Shown: in pieces, positions 57,001 to 62,099 of the stretch
How positions within the stretch are numbered: the stretch's first letter is position 1
How the letters are laid out: each line of letters begins with the position of its first letter
Origin: Tachypleus tridentatus
Taxonomy: Eukaryota; Arthropoda; Merostomata; Xiphosura; Limulidae
NCBI RefSeq assembly: GCF_004210375.1
Contig: NC_134837.1
Coordinates: 154,979,310-155,043,309 of the forward strand
Reading direction: 5' to 3'
Length of the DNA stretch: 64,000 bases
The notes under the pieces: model-generated
Told to the model about the DNA's origin: nothing
The model's input: the letters and a program-made list of their open reading frames with translations, nothing else
Database searches by the model: none
Made by a program: the position numbers and the translations under genes

Positions 57001-57846
57001 GAAGAAATCACGATGAAATAATAATACTAATACAACAATTTAAGTGTTGTGATTATGTTTTATGTAAATTTTATCAGACATAATATGATTTTAAGTAACT
57101 CATTCATTATGATTGTTGGAAATTTGTTCTAATTGTTGTTTGTATATATATTTATAAGTATTTCTTGCAATTTCGTCGCTTTAAGCTAGGAAAAGTTGAA
57201 TGCAGTCGCCTCAACTGTAAAGAAACCAAATCATGCAACAAATTAAAGCAAGTCCCCGGGAGGTGCTGTCCAGTGTGTATCAGTGAAGGTCAGTTTGGTG
57301 GATTTTAATTACAGTATGTTTATTTTATTTTGGTGCCCATCAAAAATTCTTGTCAGTTTAGCTAATTAACTTACAGCCCGTTGAAATTATAGTAATTATA
57401 ACTTGTAATTTCAGAAGCAATCTATATTTCAAAAGACTTTGAATTTTTTTATTTTGTGTTTAAACTATTCAGAACAAAAGTTCAAATCAAAAGTTAGCAG
57501 TTAATTTATTCGCACCTTTGTTAACACAAGTAAATATGATTACTGAGCGCATTACTTTCTGTTTTATTAGAACACAAATCCGTGAGTAAGATAGTTGTTT
57601 CATTGTACTGACTGTACTTATACAAATTAACAGAAGTTTCTGAAGATGTTACCAGTTCTAAGGAAATTCCACAACAAAACCCTCTTTCCAATGAGACTCC
57701 AGAGAAACTATGTATTCCAAAAAAAAGAGACGCCTTAGTATACAGGAGTCAAGCATCTCATCGACTCAGTGGGTACTATCAATACGCATTTCAAACACAG
57801 AATGACCATGGGACCGTCCGGTTGTTATCCTGGACGGTTAAAGCCG
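14952..57846 (+). CDS. CHRDL: Chordin-like BMP antagonist, 9 exons, 3' end outside window
   Basis: Proteins of this family are secreted and bind BMP/TGF-beta ligands outside the cell through cysteine-rich VWC domains. The join is 14952-15030, 17608-17732, 18478-18571, 46536-46693, 49722-49815, 54562-54663, 55753-55850, 57186-57288 and 57634-57846, which stays open for 355 codons. Residues 1-26 are a signal peptide. VWC1 spans about 36-98 (CMFSDRLYTIGDSWYH, CLICHC, CCNKC). VWC2 spans 118-182 (QPNQCVQCVC, CCQVC). VWC3 spans 219-281 (ECVICKC, CCPVC). A linker at 184-217 and a C-terminal piece at 285-355 complete it. Three VWC domains, the QPNQC-x-QC-x-C motif in VWC2, the linker before VWC3 and the WTVKAG motif resembling vertebrate WTIRKG all fit chordin-like 1/2 rather than chordin (no CHRD domains) or kielin (many more VWCs). 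Vertebrate members are about 450 residues, so roughly 70-100 C-terminal residues are missing here. The exon model comes from reading splice sites, without transcript support. Confidence 0.88.
15522..15554. repeat. Alternating (TG)n(CG)n tract
   Basis: A run of TG repeats passes directly into CGCGCACGCGCGCG, an alternating purine-pyrimidine tract about 500 bp after exon 1. Such tracts can adopt Z-DNA. Confidence 0.85.
15958..16078 (-). mobile_element. SINE family B, full length with 13-bp target duplication
   Basis: The reverse complement starts CCCCCCAGTGGCTCAGCGG, has the B-box-like GGTTTCGATACCCG and ends TAGCTTTGTGCTTAATTC. The perfect direct repeat CATTATGAAATTG flanks it (15945-15957 and 16077-16089). 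Confidence 0.9.
16573..16805 (+). mobile_element. SINE-like family D copy
   Basis: It starts GATGGTTAGCATGTTCTAAC and ends GCACAGATAGCCCTTATATA, GCTTTGCGCTAAAATT, so its tail is that of families A and B but its body differs. A second copy is at 46789-47050. Confidence 0.55.
17131..17530. repeat. Decayed minisatellite, about 44-bp unit
   Basis: A motif like GATAGCTGTGAGTCT recurs at about 17139, 17184, 17236, 17321, 17364 and 17454, at roughly one or two times 44 bp, with strong divergence between units. It stops shortly before exon 2. Confidence 0.5.
17608..17732 (+). CDS. CHRDL: Chordin-like exon 2: first half of VWC1
   Basis: The acceptor TTTACAG|GAG (phase 1) and donor GAA|GTAAGT (phase 0) bound 41 full codons. 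The product has the typical VWC opening: a Cys, an aromatic-Gly motif (YTIGDSWYH), then CLICHCQE. In the family, the WH/WY after the first Cys and the CxxCxC triplet mark the first VWC subdomain. NNS at about residue 52 is a possible N-glycosylation site. Confidence 0.88.
17733..18477 (+). other. CHRDL: Intron 2 of chordin-like gene
   Basis: A 745-bp phase-0 intron (GTAAGT...TTTACAG) that splits VWC1 just after its CxxCxCQ motif. It is AT-rich, and its first 150 bp resemble units of the decayed minisatellite upstream of exon 2. Nothing else was recognised. Confidence 0.75.
18478..18571 (+). CDS. CHRDL: Chordin-like exon 3: second half of VWC1
   Basis: The acceptor TTTACAG|AAA (phase 0) and donor A|GTAAGT (phase 1) enclose 94 nt. 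It encodes KGRISCTTSTC and ends CCNKCI, the second VWC subdomain with its CCxxC end. The length (94 nt) and both phases are identical to exon 5, the matching exon of VWC2. Confidence 0.88.
18714..19001. mobile_element. MITE-like element with 22-bp perfect inverted ends
   Basis: The 22-bp ends (18714-18735, starting CTTCAAACTTTG, and 18980-19001) are perfect inverted repeats about 290 bp apart. The interior is non-coding. No clear target duplication was identified, so the superfamily is unknown. Confidence 0.6.
19090..19440. repeat. Decayed tandem repeat, 60-75-bp unit
   Basis: A motif like GTTATCAACTCTAGAATG recurs near 19100, 19174, 19241, 19303 and 19380, followed by A-rich runs. Units are poorly conserved. 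Confidence 0.4.
20645..20765 (+). mobile_element. SINE family C
   Basis: It starts CCCCCGCTGTGACAG, has GGTTCAATTCCCGTTGG as B box, and ends ACAGCAGATAGCCCGATGTG, GCTTTGCTATAAC. The stem AGCA/TGCT in its tail is at 20723-20748. Confidence 0.7.
23896..24003 (-). mobile_element. SINE family B, diverged
   Basis: The reverse complement reads CGGTGACTCACCGGCAAG, then GGTTTCGATATCCG, then a decayed tail (TAGCTTTTGTTTAAT). It lies directly beside a family A copy. Confidence 0.55.
24021..24300 (-). mobile_element. SINE family A, full length with target duplication
   Basis: A complete copy with a GTTTGTTTGTTTG end (A/C-rich tail on the sense strand) and head ending at CATGCCGGGCCC. CAAGAAGA flanks it on both sides (24011-24018 and 24303-24310). 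Confidence 0.9.
24766..24878 (+). mobile_element. SINE family C, full length
   Basis: It reads TCCGCTGGTACAGCGGTAAG, then GGGGTTTGAATTCCCTCGG, then CAGCAGATAGCCCAATGTGG, ending in an A-rich tail. Confidence 0.8.
25811..25838. other. Short GC-rich cluster (GCGGC/GGCAC repeats)
   Basis: A 28-bp run built of GCGGCGCG and GGCACGGCACG stands out in AT-rich intron sequence. It lies in two overlapping open frames of about 92 and 112 codons that match nothing I know. Confidence 0.5.
26099..26139. repeat. Compound microsatellite (TA)n(CA)n(GA)n
   Basis: Alternating TA repeats pass into ACACACACAC and then AGAGAGAG. Confidence 0.85.
27012..27129 (-). mobile_element. Diverged SINE, family B/C type
   Basis: The reverse complement runs from AGTCCCCTACAATGGCGGCG through a decayed B-box area to TTTGTTCTCAAACC. 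Only the general pattern matches. Confidence 0.35.
28878..29238 (+). mobile_element. SINE family A interrupted by another SINE
   Basis: The head (28878-28900, TGGCCTGGTAGTTAGG) and the rest (from about 29013, AACTCGCAATATGG through ATAGCTTTGCGCGAAATTC) are colinear with one family A unit. A minus-strand family A fragment (28901-29012) sits between them. Confidence 0.7.
28901..29012 (-). mobile_element. SINE family A, 5'-truncated, nested
   Basis: It carries only the tail and lower body (plus-strand TTTCACGCAAAGCTACACG to CATCATCACTCACCAGC). The missing head is the normal outcome of incomplete reverse transcription, and it lies inside a plus-strand copy. Confidence 0.75.
30861..30996 (+). mobile_element. 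Penelope-like element relic: GIY-YIG endonuclease part
   Basis: The frame reads TRFKEHKKSPSHVFQHC, then NKHNITIENTQILNIETN. The R-x-x-EH...S...HC...NH-x-I-x-x-E-x-T-x-I-L-x-x-E-x-N pattern is typical of the second half of the GIY-YIG nuclease domain of Penelope-like retroelements. The GIY and YIG motifs are not recognisable upstream, and a decayed SINE follows. It is a fragment within a 236-codon frame that is open by chance. Confidence 0.6.
31054..31264 (-). mobile_element. Old SINE family A copy
   Basis: Plus-strand landmarks keep the family A order (GTTTGTTTGTTTATGGCGAA, CCTCTAATTTTAAATTG, CTCATCGCCAACTTTGAGC, ACATTATAATACCTCCATGG). The B-box region is deleted. Confidence 0.55.
32020..32255 (-). 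pseudogene. Ty3/Gypsy reverse transcriptase relic
   Basis: On the minus strand one frame reads RSGYWQV (usual form SGYWQV). About 70-90 bp further on, another reads VCNATATFEQIMKLL (usual form LCNAPATFERLM), with a shifted ATGCC-type piece of the MPFGL motif between them. The motif order and spacing fit the palm/fingers part of a Ty3/Gypsy reverse transcriptase. Stops and frame changes show it is dead. No long terminal repeats were found near it. Confidence 0.6.
34142..34260. mobile_element. 120-bp fold-back with hammerhead-like core
   Basis: The ends (34142-34164, CTGATGAAACTTTG..., and 34238-34260) are 23-bp imperfect inverted repeats. Inside is GGAC-CTGAAGA, then a potential AAAG/CTTT stem, then GAAACGTC-GTCC. 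CTGANGA...GAAA is the hammerhead ribozyme core, and GGAC/GTCC would form stem I. Hammerheads with a minimal stem III are known from Penelope-like elements. Confidence 0.5.
35922..36043 (+). mobile_element. SINE family B, full length
   Basis: It reads CCCCCCAGTGGCACAGCGG, then a diverged B box, then GTATCTTTGTGTTTAATTAC and an A-rich end. Confidence 0.75.
36330..36425 (-). mobile_element. SINE family B, diverged
   Basis: The reverse complement reads CCAGTAGCTCAGTAGTGTG, GGTTTCAGTATCGGTGGTGG and AGTACAAATAGCCCACTGGG. Confidence 0.6.
37184..37305 (+). mobile_element. SINE family B, diverged
   Basis: It reads CTCAGTGGTTTAGCGGTAAG, CCGTTGGTGGGCGCA, and TTGTATAGCTTTGTTTTTAAC. Confidence 0.6.
38056..38162 (-). 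mobile_element. SINE family B, head partly lost
   Basis: The reverse complement has GGTTTCGATACCCGTGGTGG and the tail GCACAGAGAGTCCTTTGTG with GCACA/TGTGC ends. The A-box part is decayed. Confidence 0.75.
38367..38487. repeat. 32-bp tandem array, two clear and two partial units
   Basis: A unit starting ATACTTGCCAGAACC repeats exactly at 38369 and 38401. Partial versions (GTACTTGCT, GTACTTGCCGGG) are at 38433 and 38473. Confidence 0.85.
39505..39784 (-). mobile_element. SINE family A, full length with short target duplication
   Basis: A complete copy with a long T run (sense A tail) at 39512 and head ending CATGCCGGGCC. ATTCATTT flanks both sides (39496 and 39786). Confidence 0.9.
40652..40887 (-). 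mobile_element. Old SINE family A copy
   Basis: Landmarks in order on the plus strand are TATTTCACGATAAAGC, CCGCCAACTTTTGAGTCAC, GAATAGTAGGATTAAC and GCGAGTCAAACATCC. It is heavily substituted. Confidence 0.65.
40955..41067 (+). mobile_element. SINE family A, 3' truncated fragment
   Basis: It has a decayed head (TAGCCTGTCGGTTGAAG), CACCAAACATGTTCGTC and GGGGGCGTTATATGTGACGG, then stops at GTCAATCTC. The tail is missing. Confidence 0.7.
41257..41340 (-). mobile_element. SINE family B fragment
   Basis: The reverse complement reads CCAGTGGTTCAGAGGTAAG and GGCTTCGATACC. The tail is shortened by an internal deletion. Confidence 0.6.
42031..42152 (-). mobile_element. SINE family B
   Basis: The reverse complement reads CTAGTGACACAGGAGAATG, GTTTCGATACC and GCACATATAACCCATTGTG with GCACA/TGTGC ends. 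Confidence 0.72.
42456..42575 (+). mobile_element. SINE family B, full length
   Basis: It reads CCCACCCAGTGGCACAGCGG, TTTTGATATCCGTGG and TGTGTAACTTTGTACTTAAC. Confidence 0.78.
42780..43556. repeat. Decayed minisatellite, about 61-bp unit, split by a SINE
   Basis: A motif like TCTGAAGATAATGATCTATTG recurs near 42784, 42844, 42906, 43306, 43368, 43430 and 43489, steps of 60-62 bp on each side of an inserted block (about 42950-43255) that includes a family C SINE. Units are strongly diverged. Confidence 0.55.
43131..43252 (-). mobile_element. SINE family C, full length
   Basis: The reverse complement reads CCCCCCGCTAGTACAGCGG, GGGGTTTGATTCCCCTCGG and GAGCAGATAGCCCTTTGTGG, with stem AGCA/TGCT. 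Confidence 0.82.
45951..46070 (+). mobile_element. SINE family C, diverged
   Basis: It reads TTCTCTGGTAAGACAACAG, CTTGTGGTGGACACGG and AGAATAGCCCACTGTGGCTT. Confidence 0.55.
46536..46693 (+). CDS. CHRDL: Chordin-like exon 4: first half of VWC2
   Basis: The acceptor GATTTTAG|CCC is phase 1. The donor CAG|GTTGGT is phase 0 and weaker than GTRAGT. It encodes a short spacer (HEIEKPTIPQM), then TCLDNGHIYKDGETF and QPNQCVQCVCQ. The QPNQC-x-QC-x-C stretch is nearly the same in vertebrate chordin-like VWC2, which supports the family assignment. About 28 kb of intron precedes it. Confidence 0.88.
46789..47050 (+). mobile_element. SINE-like family D copy
   Basis: It reads AGCCCAGTGGTTAGCATG, TATAAGAATGACGGCC, a body like family A (GTGGTACTGACTAGCTGAC) and the tail GTAGCTTTATGCGAAATTC. 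It shares its head with the copy at 16573. Confidence 0.65.
47262..47511 (-). mobile_element. SINE family A with 12-bp perfect target duplication
   Basis: It has a small body deletion around the CCAACGAATAGTGGG region. The direct repeat TATCAGACTTGA flanks it exactly (47250-47261 and 47512-47523). Confidence 0.92.
48220..48830. repeat. Decayed minisatellite, 36-38-bp unit
   Basis: About 12-15 diverged units each begin with a CTACTGACAGGA-like motif (for example CACTACTGACAG, CTCTACTGATAGGACAG, CGTTACTGACAGGATGG, CTCTACTGGTATGACAG, CCACTGGCAGCC). Stray units seem to recur near 48995 and 49467, on either side of a SINE. Confidence 0.65.
49079..49358 (-). mobile_element. SINE family A, full length with target duplication
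   Basis: A complete copy flanked by ATTCCAGTAG (49069-49078) and ATTCCAATAG (49359-49368). Confidence 0.9.
49722..49815 (+). CDS. CHRDL: Chordin-like exon 5: second half of VWC2
   Basis: The acceptor TTGTTGCAG|GAA (phase 0) and donor G|GTAATA (phase 1) enclose 94 nt. It encodes EGRILCRLKTCKLATC and ends DDCCQVCQ, closing VWC2. Confidence 0.88.
50631..50865. mobile_element. Inverted repeat with hammerhead-like cores, Penelope type
   Basis: Two arms of about 85 bp (50631-50716 and 50781-50865) are near-identical inverted copies around a 64-bp spacer. Each arm contains GACCGAAGAAGGTC followed by GAAACGTTGTT. In the right arm this follows CTGATGA, the hammerhead core. AAGC/GTTT and GAGC/GCTC could form stem I, with a one- or two-pair stem III. 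One extra U after CTGATGA departs from the consensus. Similar sequences flank Penelope-like elements in many animals. No open frame is present. Confidence 0.6.
52330..52400 (+). mobile_element. Possible SINE family C tail remnant
   Basis: TCTCCGTGATGAACACAGCG, then CAGACAGCCTATT and an A-rich end, resembles the B-box-to-tail part of family C. Confidence 0.3.
53040..53309 (-). mobile_element. SINE family A, full length
   Basis: A complete minus-strand copy from GTTTGTTTTTAATTTCGC to CTGGCCATGCCGAGC, moderately diverged. Confidence 0.87.
54105..54379 (+). mobile_element. SINE family A, full length
   Basis: It starts CCGGCATGGCCAGGTGGTT and ends AAAACCAACCAACCAA. Similar TCATTAT sequences flank it on both sides. 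Confidence 0.9.
54562..54663 (+). CDS. CHRDL: Chordin-like exon 6: linker between VWC2 and VWC3
   Basis: This symmetric phase 1-1 exon (acceptor TCTAACCAG|GAG, donor G|GTCAGT) has no cysteine. It encodes an acidic stretch (AEDVNNKDIDSQ), a hydrophobic beta-like strand (HVLVTFMI), then a basic patch (TKRRNSTN) with a possible N-glycosylation site. Vertebrate chordin-like proteins have a comparable VxIVIN-type strand followed by basic residues at this place. Being symmetric, it could be skipped without shifting the frame. Confidence 0.75.
54664..55752 (+). other. CHRDL: Intron 6 of chordin-like gene
   Basis: A 1.1-kb phase-1 intron (GTCAGT...TTCATAG). It holds one shortened family B SINE (55459-55530). 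The rest is AT-rich with no recognised feature. Confidence 0.7.
55459..55530 (+). mobile_element. SINE family B with internal deletion
   Basis: The head GCCTCCTAGTGGCACAGCTG is joined directly to the tail GATAGCTCAGTGCTTTGTAT. The B-box region is gone. Confidence 0.65.
55753..55850 (+). CDS. CHRDL: Chordin-like exon 7: first half of VWC3
   Basis: The acceptor ATTTCATAG|ATT is phase 1 and the donor CAG|GTTCGT is phase 0. It encodes DCLSGGQIYPQGATWHPV and then ECVICKCQ, matching VWC3 of chordin-like proteins (G-x-x-WHP followed by CVLCxC). The donor has the same GTTnGT form as that of exon 4. Confidence 0.88.
55851..57185 (+). other. CHRDL: Intron 7 of chordin-like gene
   Basis: A 1.3-kb phase-0 intron splitting VWC3 at the position used in VWC1 and VWC2. 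It holds one old family A SINE (56250-56490). Nothing else was recognised. Confidence 0.7.
56250..56490 (+). mobile_element. Old SINE family A copy
   Basis: It reads AATCCCCGTCATATC, a diverged middle, then GATGCCTTCCCTCTAGTC, CACAGATAGCCCTCACGTAA and TTGCACGAAATTAC. Confidence 0.8.
57186..57288 (+). CDS. CHRDL: Chordin-like exon 8: second half of VWC3
   Basis: Two acceptors are close together. AAG ending at 57185 gives phase 0, as exon 7 needs, and CKCQ|LGKVEC, the spacing seen in VWC1 (CHCQ-EKGRISC) and VWC2 (CVCQ-EGRILC). The TAG ending at 57189 would break the frame, so the first was chosen. The exon encodes SRLNCKETKSC and ends GRCCPVCISE. The donor G|GTCAGT is phase 1. Confidence 0.85.
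57289..57633 (+). other. CHRDL: Intron 8 of chordin-like gene
   Basis: A 345-bp phase-1 intron (GTCAGT...TTAACAG), the shortest in the model. No repeat or other feature was seen. Confidence 0.7.
57634..57846 (+). CDS. CHRDL: Chordin-like exon 9: start of C-terminal domain
   Basis: The acceptor TTAACAG|AAG (phase 1) and donor G|GTGAGT (phase 1) enclose 213 nt. It encodes a Ser/Glu/Pro-rich spacer (VSEDVTSSKEIPQQ), then LCIPKKRDALVYRS, a Tyr/Gln-rich strand (GYYQYAFQTQ) and VRLLSWTVKAG. Vertebrate chordin-like proteins have an equivalent segment after VWC3 ending in VWTIRKG. Reading past the donor meets a stop within a few codons, so further exons are expected. A diverged second copy lies at 60125-60344. 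Confidence 0.8.
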
Positions 57847-58491
57847 GTGAGTTGTAGTGAAGGTTTTCCTTAATCTAATTTGTGTCTGAATCATTTTCTT
57901 AGTTGCTAAAAACATTATACTTTAGCATTAATTTTCGTTTGTTTTAACACTGTTATAAAATAACTCATTGAAGAACGGATTGATTATTTTATTTATAACA
58001 CACATTGTTGTTCTTAAACACTAATAAAAATGACTACACTAAACATATAGTATTTAAACACTAAATATAACTAACTATATTATTGAAATATTTGTTGTTG
58101 TTTGATAACACGTTTTCTGTTAGTTAAATTACAAAGAAGCTACTTTGGCTTATTTTAAGGGGGATAAATTATTATTAATGTATTCTTCTTTTGTGAAGTC
58201 TACTAATAAGAAGGAAAGTTATATTTTTAGAAATATCTATACTTACTAACCATTTTAGTCTGCAGAACAATTAACAGGAGCAAATATTTCATTGGTTTTC
58301 AAAGGAGTATAATAGTCATTTCACTTTACTATTTCCTCGAACACCGAATATATCACTATATGTTATAGAAAAGTGGCACACACGTTACAGAGACAAACTG
58401 TGGTCACTAACTTCTTCTGTCTGCCCGAAAAAATAGAGCGATTTAACAGGTTTTCTGCAACAAAAGAGACGTCAAATTCGCTTCGATTATT

Positions 58492-58741
58492 GGCCCTGCA
58501 TGGCCAAGCGTGTTAAGGCGTGTGACTCGTAATCTGAGGGTCGCGGGTTCGAATCCCCGTCGCACCAAACATGCTCGCCCATTCAGCCGTGGGGGCGTTA
58601 TGTGGCGGTCAATCCCACTATTCGTTGGTAAAAGAGTAGCCCAAGAGTAGGCGGTGGGTGGTGATGACTAGCTGCCTTCCCTCTAGTCTTACACTGCTAA
58701 ATTAGGGACGGCTAGCACAGATAGTCTTCGAGTAGCTTTGG
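58492..58741 (+). mobile_element. SINE family A, tail end missing
   Basis: A well-conserved head (GCATGGCCAAGCGTG, GGGTTCGAATCCCCG) and body, but it stops at GAGTAGCTTTGG without the GCGCGAAATTC end and A-rich tail. Confidence 0.9.
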
Positions 58742-59345
58742 TTAGACAATTTCTTTAACAATGGCCAGGATTCGACGACTTAAAATTAAATATTGTAAAA
58801 AAAAACATTTAAGAAATTATCATAGGGAAGAAAACAATCAGTGTGATAATCAATTATAACAGATACCAACAGAAAGACACGGGTTCAGTAGTAATTGAAT
58901 GCAAGCTGTGAATAACGGATAACAGGAAATCTGTTATCCCATGAAAATCGTTTCTACACTTCTTGCGCTTATATTAAACCTTCACATAAATCACCTAGAC
59001 TTCTTCTATTATTTTCATATTACGAATTGGTGGATGTATTGTGAGAGTGTGAAATTTTATTTCGCGTCAGGGTTTTAATCCTTGATTTCTCCAGAAGAGC
59101 AATTGCCGTTCACAATATACCAAAATGTTAATACGATTATGTCCATCTCATAGAATGATTTCCACTCTGTTGCACAAAAATAATTTCTGAGACAATACTA
59201 CAACAATCCACTCGTTCTAGTAATTAAATTAAATCTAATGTCAAATTAAAATAATCGCGGCAAAATGGTTGTCAGGGTAGACATAGATTGGCTACTATAT
59301 CCGATTTTAAAATTATATATGTTTAATAAAATTTGAAATTATTTT

Positions 59346-59491
59346 ATGTTTTTTTTTTTTTATTTCGCGAAAAGCTACACGAAGATTATCTGTGCTAGCC
59401 ATCTCTAATTTAGCAGTGTAGGGCTAGAGGGAAGGCAACTAGTCATCACCACCTACCGCCAACTCTTGGGCTGTTCTTTTTACCAACAAAA
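59346..59491 (-). mobile_element. SINE family A, 5'-truncated
   Basis: It holds the tail and lower body only (plus-strand ATTTCGCGAAAAGCTACAC to CTGTTCTTTTTACCAAC), with a long T run at its end. Confidence 0.85.
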
Positions 59492-59683
59492 GGTGTTTGG
59501 ATGTCTGAGACATGAAGGGTACTTTGGTTTATTTTGTTAATGAGAGGTAGATAATGAAATTGTTGAACTTTGAACGTAGTTGTAACAAACTCAAATATTT
59601 CTTCTGTGGAACTTGTATCTTCAATTAAAATATATGACTTTTCATTTCTTTCAGTAACAAAGCGGTATGTATACCTGCAACTC

Positions 59684-59791
59684 GTTTATTTGTTTTTGAA
59701 TTTCCCACAAAGCTACGCGAGGATTACCTACACTAGTCATCCCTAATTTAGCAGTTTAAGACTAGAGGGAGCACATGGCTATGCCGAACCC
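59684..59791 (-). mobile_element. SINE family A with large internal deletion
   Basis: The tail region (TTTCCCACAAAGCTACG to GACTAGAGGGA) is joined to the very end of the head (GCACATGGCTATGCCG). About 170 bp of body is missing. Confidence 0.75.
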
Positions 59792-60124
59792 TATTTTGAG
59801 TCATTCTCTACTCATGAAAAATAAAATAAATATATTATTGGATTAATTCATTTAAAAGTAGTATTTAATACCGATTTTGTCGCTTCACTTGCAAAATAAT
59901 ACAAATGTTGAACACATTTTTAAAATTTAAACGGTAAGCGATTATTCAAAATTAATTTGGAGTTTTTAAAACAATCATTTTGACCAAAATTGCTCTATGG
60001 CCATTATTAGTGATTTCTTTATATTAAACTCAAGAAACTTTTATTATCTAGTATGTAACTTTTAGTGTTATTAGAACATTTTTAATTTATAGCTGTTTTA
60101 GTGTATCGAGTAATAAACAAATAG

Positions 60125-60344
60125 AAACTTTTGAAGAACTTTTCAGTTTTCAGGCTATTCCACAGCAAAATATTCATCCTAATGAGAGCTCACGTAATAT
60201 AAAGTTAAAGAGACAAACGATTTCATTATGTATACATGCCAAACAAAAACCTTACTCGTATGCCTAATCTTGTCATACGCTCAAAATCACTTATTTTGTT
60301 CTCAAAACGGAAATTTCAACATTAAGAAACAGCTTTTTTAACGC
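60125..60344 (+). pseudogene. Diverged duplicate of chordin-like exon 9
   Basis: An AG at 60123-60124 precedes a phase-1 frame that aligns with exon 9. By eye, the first 70 nt align without gaps at about 70% identity. The product starts (E)TFEELFSFQAIPQQN against EVSEDVTSSKEIPQQN. A 27-nt insertion, a multiple of three, precedes the LCI motif. The frame is open for 46 codons and then hits TAA at 60265. Similarity resumes in frame after the stop (HTLKITYF against HRLSGYYQ; STLR against GTVR) and ends at a GTAAGA donor-like site at 60345. It is either a decayed exon duplicate or an alternative last exon that shortens the protein. Confidence 0.65.
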
Positions 60345-61530
60345 GTAAGATATGTTACAATCCTATTCGGACACAGTTCCAAATAAGTTGGAAATCATGA
60401 AGCCCGTGTACCCAGCAGAATGATATATTATTCCATCGAGAACCCCAAATTTGTTCACGTGATATAAAATATTCCCATACTGCTAAACTGCACTGCATAA
60501 ATCAGGTGTGGATATCTTTAAATTAATATAATTATGTTGTTCATTTAACATATTGAATGATATTTTGCATTTTTATTTAATCACCCTTTAAACATAAAAT
60601 CAAATATGATCTGAACGTGACACGAAACTTCTGCCACAACTTAAAACTAACTAGTTACTTTAAATCACTCTGCACTCGTGAAAAGTGAAAACTAATAAGC
60701 ATCATAAAGCATACTTCTGTTCTTTGAGGCACGTGTTCTAAATTTAATTAATTCCAAAACTGAAGCCACGTCAAATAATTACTTACATTTTGAATAATAA
60801 ATGTTATTACGTAATACATTTGAAACTTAAAGCTCAAAGTAATTAAATAATTCATTACATTGACTTATGTTAGCTAGAAATGGTACATTTTTTCATTAGC
60901 TTAAACAACAAACCAATATATAACTGTAATTATATTTACTCCGCAAAGAACAGTATGTCACTAACCCTTAACATGGTAATTTGAAACATGTGTACTTCAT
61001 ATTGTTAGAGCTGTAAACGGAAACGTACACGTGAGTAGTAATAAGAAATAATTCAGTCTGCCATTCAGTAACAGTAAAAAAAGACACTACTTTGAACTAC
61101 CAATCTATTTTATGTGCAAGAAAAATCTAAATAAGCAAGTTGACCTTAAACAGGGAGGAAATGTTATGGGAACGATGGTACATGGAAGTCTGCAGTTATG
61201 TCCACATCCCATCCGATTTCAGTGGAAAGTATGGGAGGGTGCAAAATGGTCCTGAATTTGTAAAACAACGCTATTTTTAACAACTAACTATCACCATGTG
61301 CAACAACAGTAAAGAAAACAGGAAAAGAATGAGGGATATTCTACTCAGCCTTCATTTGGTTTCGTCATTCTGAACATAAACCAGAAAAACAAGGCTAGAT
61401 GTATAGTCTATAGCTACTCAGTTTAAAATGGTAATTACTAGGAAGATAGCTTGCAATTTGTTTATTTTCGTCTTCATTACAAGAACAAAAATAAATCAAT
61501 GTCTGTACTTTTCACTCACCGAATCATCAA

Positions 61531-61672
61531 ATTTTATTTATTAGTGTAGGGTTTTAGTAACATATTTATTTATTAGTGTAGGGTTTCAGTAACATATTTA
61601 TTTATTAGTGTAGGGTTTCAGTAACATATTTATTTATTAGTGTAGGGTTTTAGTAACATATTTATTTACATC
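61531..61672. repeat. 32-bp tandem array, about 4 units
   Basis: The unit CATATTTATTTATTAGTGTA (then GGGTTTTAGTAA) repeats at exact 32-bp steps (TTAGTG at 61541, 61573, 61605, 61637). A TTTTAG/TTTCAG difference distinguishes the inner from the outer units. Confidence 0.93.
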
Positions 61673-61802
61673 GTAATTCAATTGTAAACTAATGTTTCTT
61701 TGAAACAAAGTAATTTTCTTTAGATAAAACCTATAGCTAGAAAGAGAAACGAGCATTTTGATGTGTGTAATCAGCAAATATGTATATGTATGTACACAGA
61801 AA

Positions 61803-61920
61803 ACCAGCCCTTGGCACAGCAGTATGTCTGTGGACTTACAACGTTAGGAAGCGGGTTTTGATACCCATGGTGGGCAGAGCACAGATAGCCTCTTGTGTAG
61901 CTTTGTGCTTAACTAAAACC
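61803..61920 (+). mobile_element. SINE family B, full length
   Basis: It reads CAGCCCTTGGCACAGCAG, GGTTTTGATACCCATGGTGG and GCACAGATAGCCTCTTGTG, ending TTGTGCTTAACTAAAAC. The stem GCACA/TGTGC is at 61879-61908. Confidence 0.85.
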
Positions 61921-61966
61921 AATATCCCCCGTTAGAACAGAAGTAAGTGTAAGAATTTACAATGAT

Positions 61967-62032
61967 AAAACAGGTATTCGATTGTCCTCCCTGGACGTAA
62001 TAGATAGCCCGATATGGCTTTCCTATAAGAAG
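61967..62032 (+). mobile_element. SINE family C, 5'-truncated
   Basis: It has only the part from the B box (GGTATTCGATTGTCCTCCC) to the tail (TAGATAGCCCGATATGGCTT). Confidence 0.6.
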
Positions 62033-62099
62033 AATGCAGAGAGAAAACAAATTTTCAGTCCTCAATTTTTCATTTGAAAACAAGTTCACTGATCGTACT

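Noticed and set aside
58492..58565. tRNA gene (also similar spots in other SINE copies)
   Set aside because: The A/B boxes and cloverleaf-like head are always followed by the same SINE body, and the anticodon stem does not pair cleanly. These are SINE promoters, not tRNA genes.
59656..59670. Microexon between CTTTCAG and GTATGT
   Set aside because: It would add only four residues unlike the family, and a SINE follows at once. Probably chance splice-like sites.
61153..61290. Possible next chordin-like exon after exon 9
   Set aside because: An acceptor-like AACAG|GG gives about 37 codons in phase, but the product resembles no chordin-like C-terminal sequence and ends in a stop.
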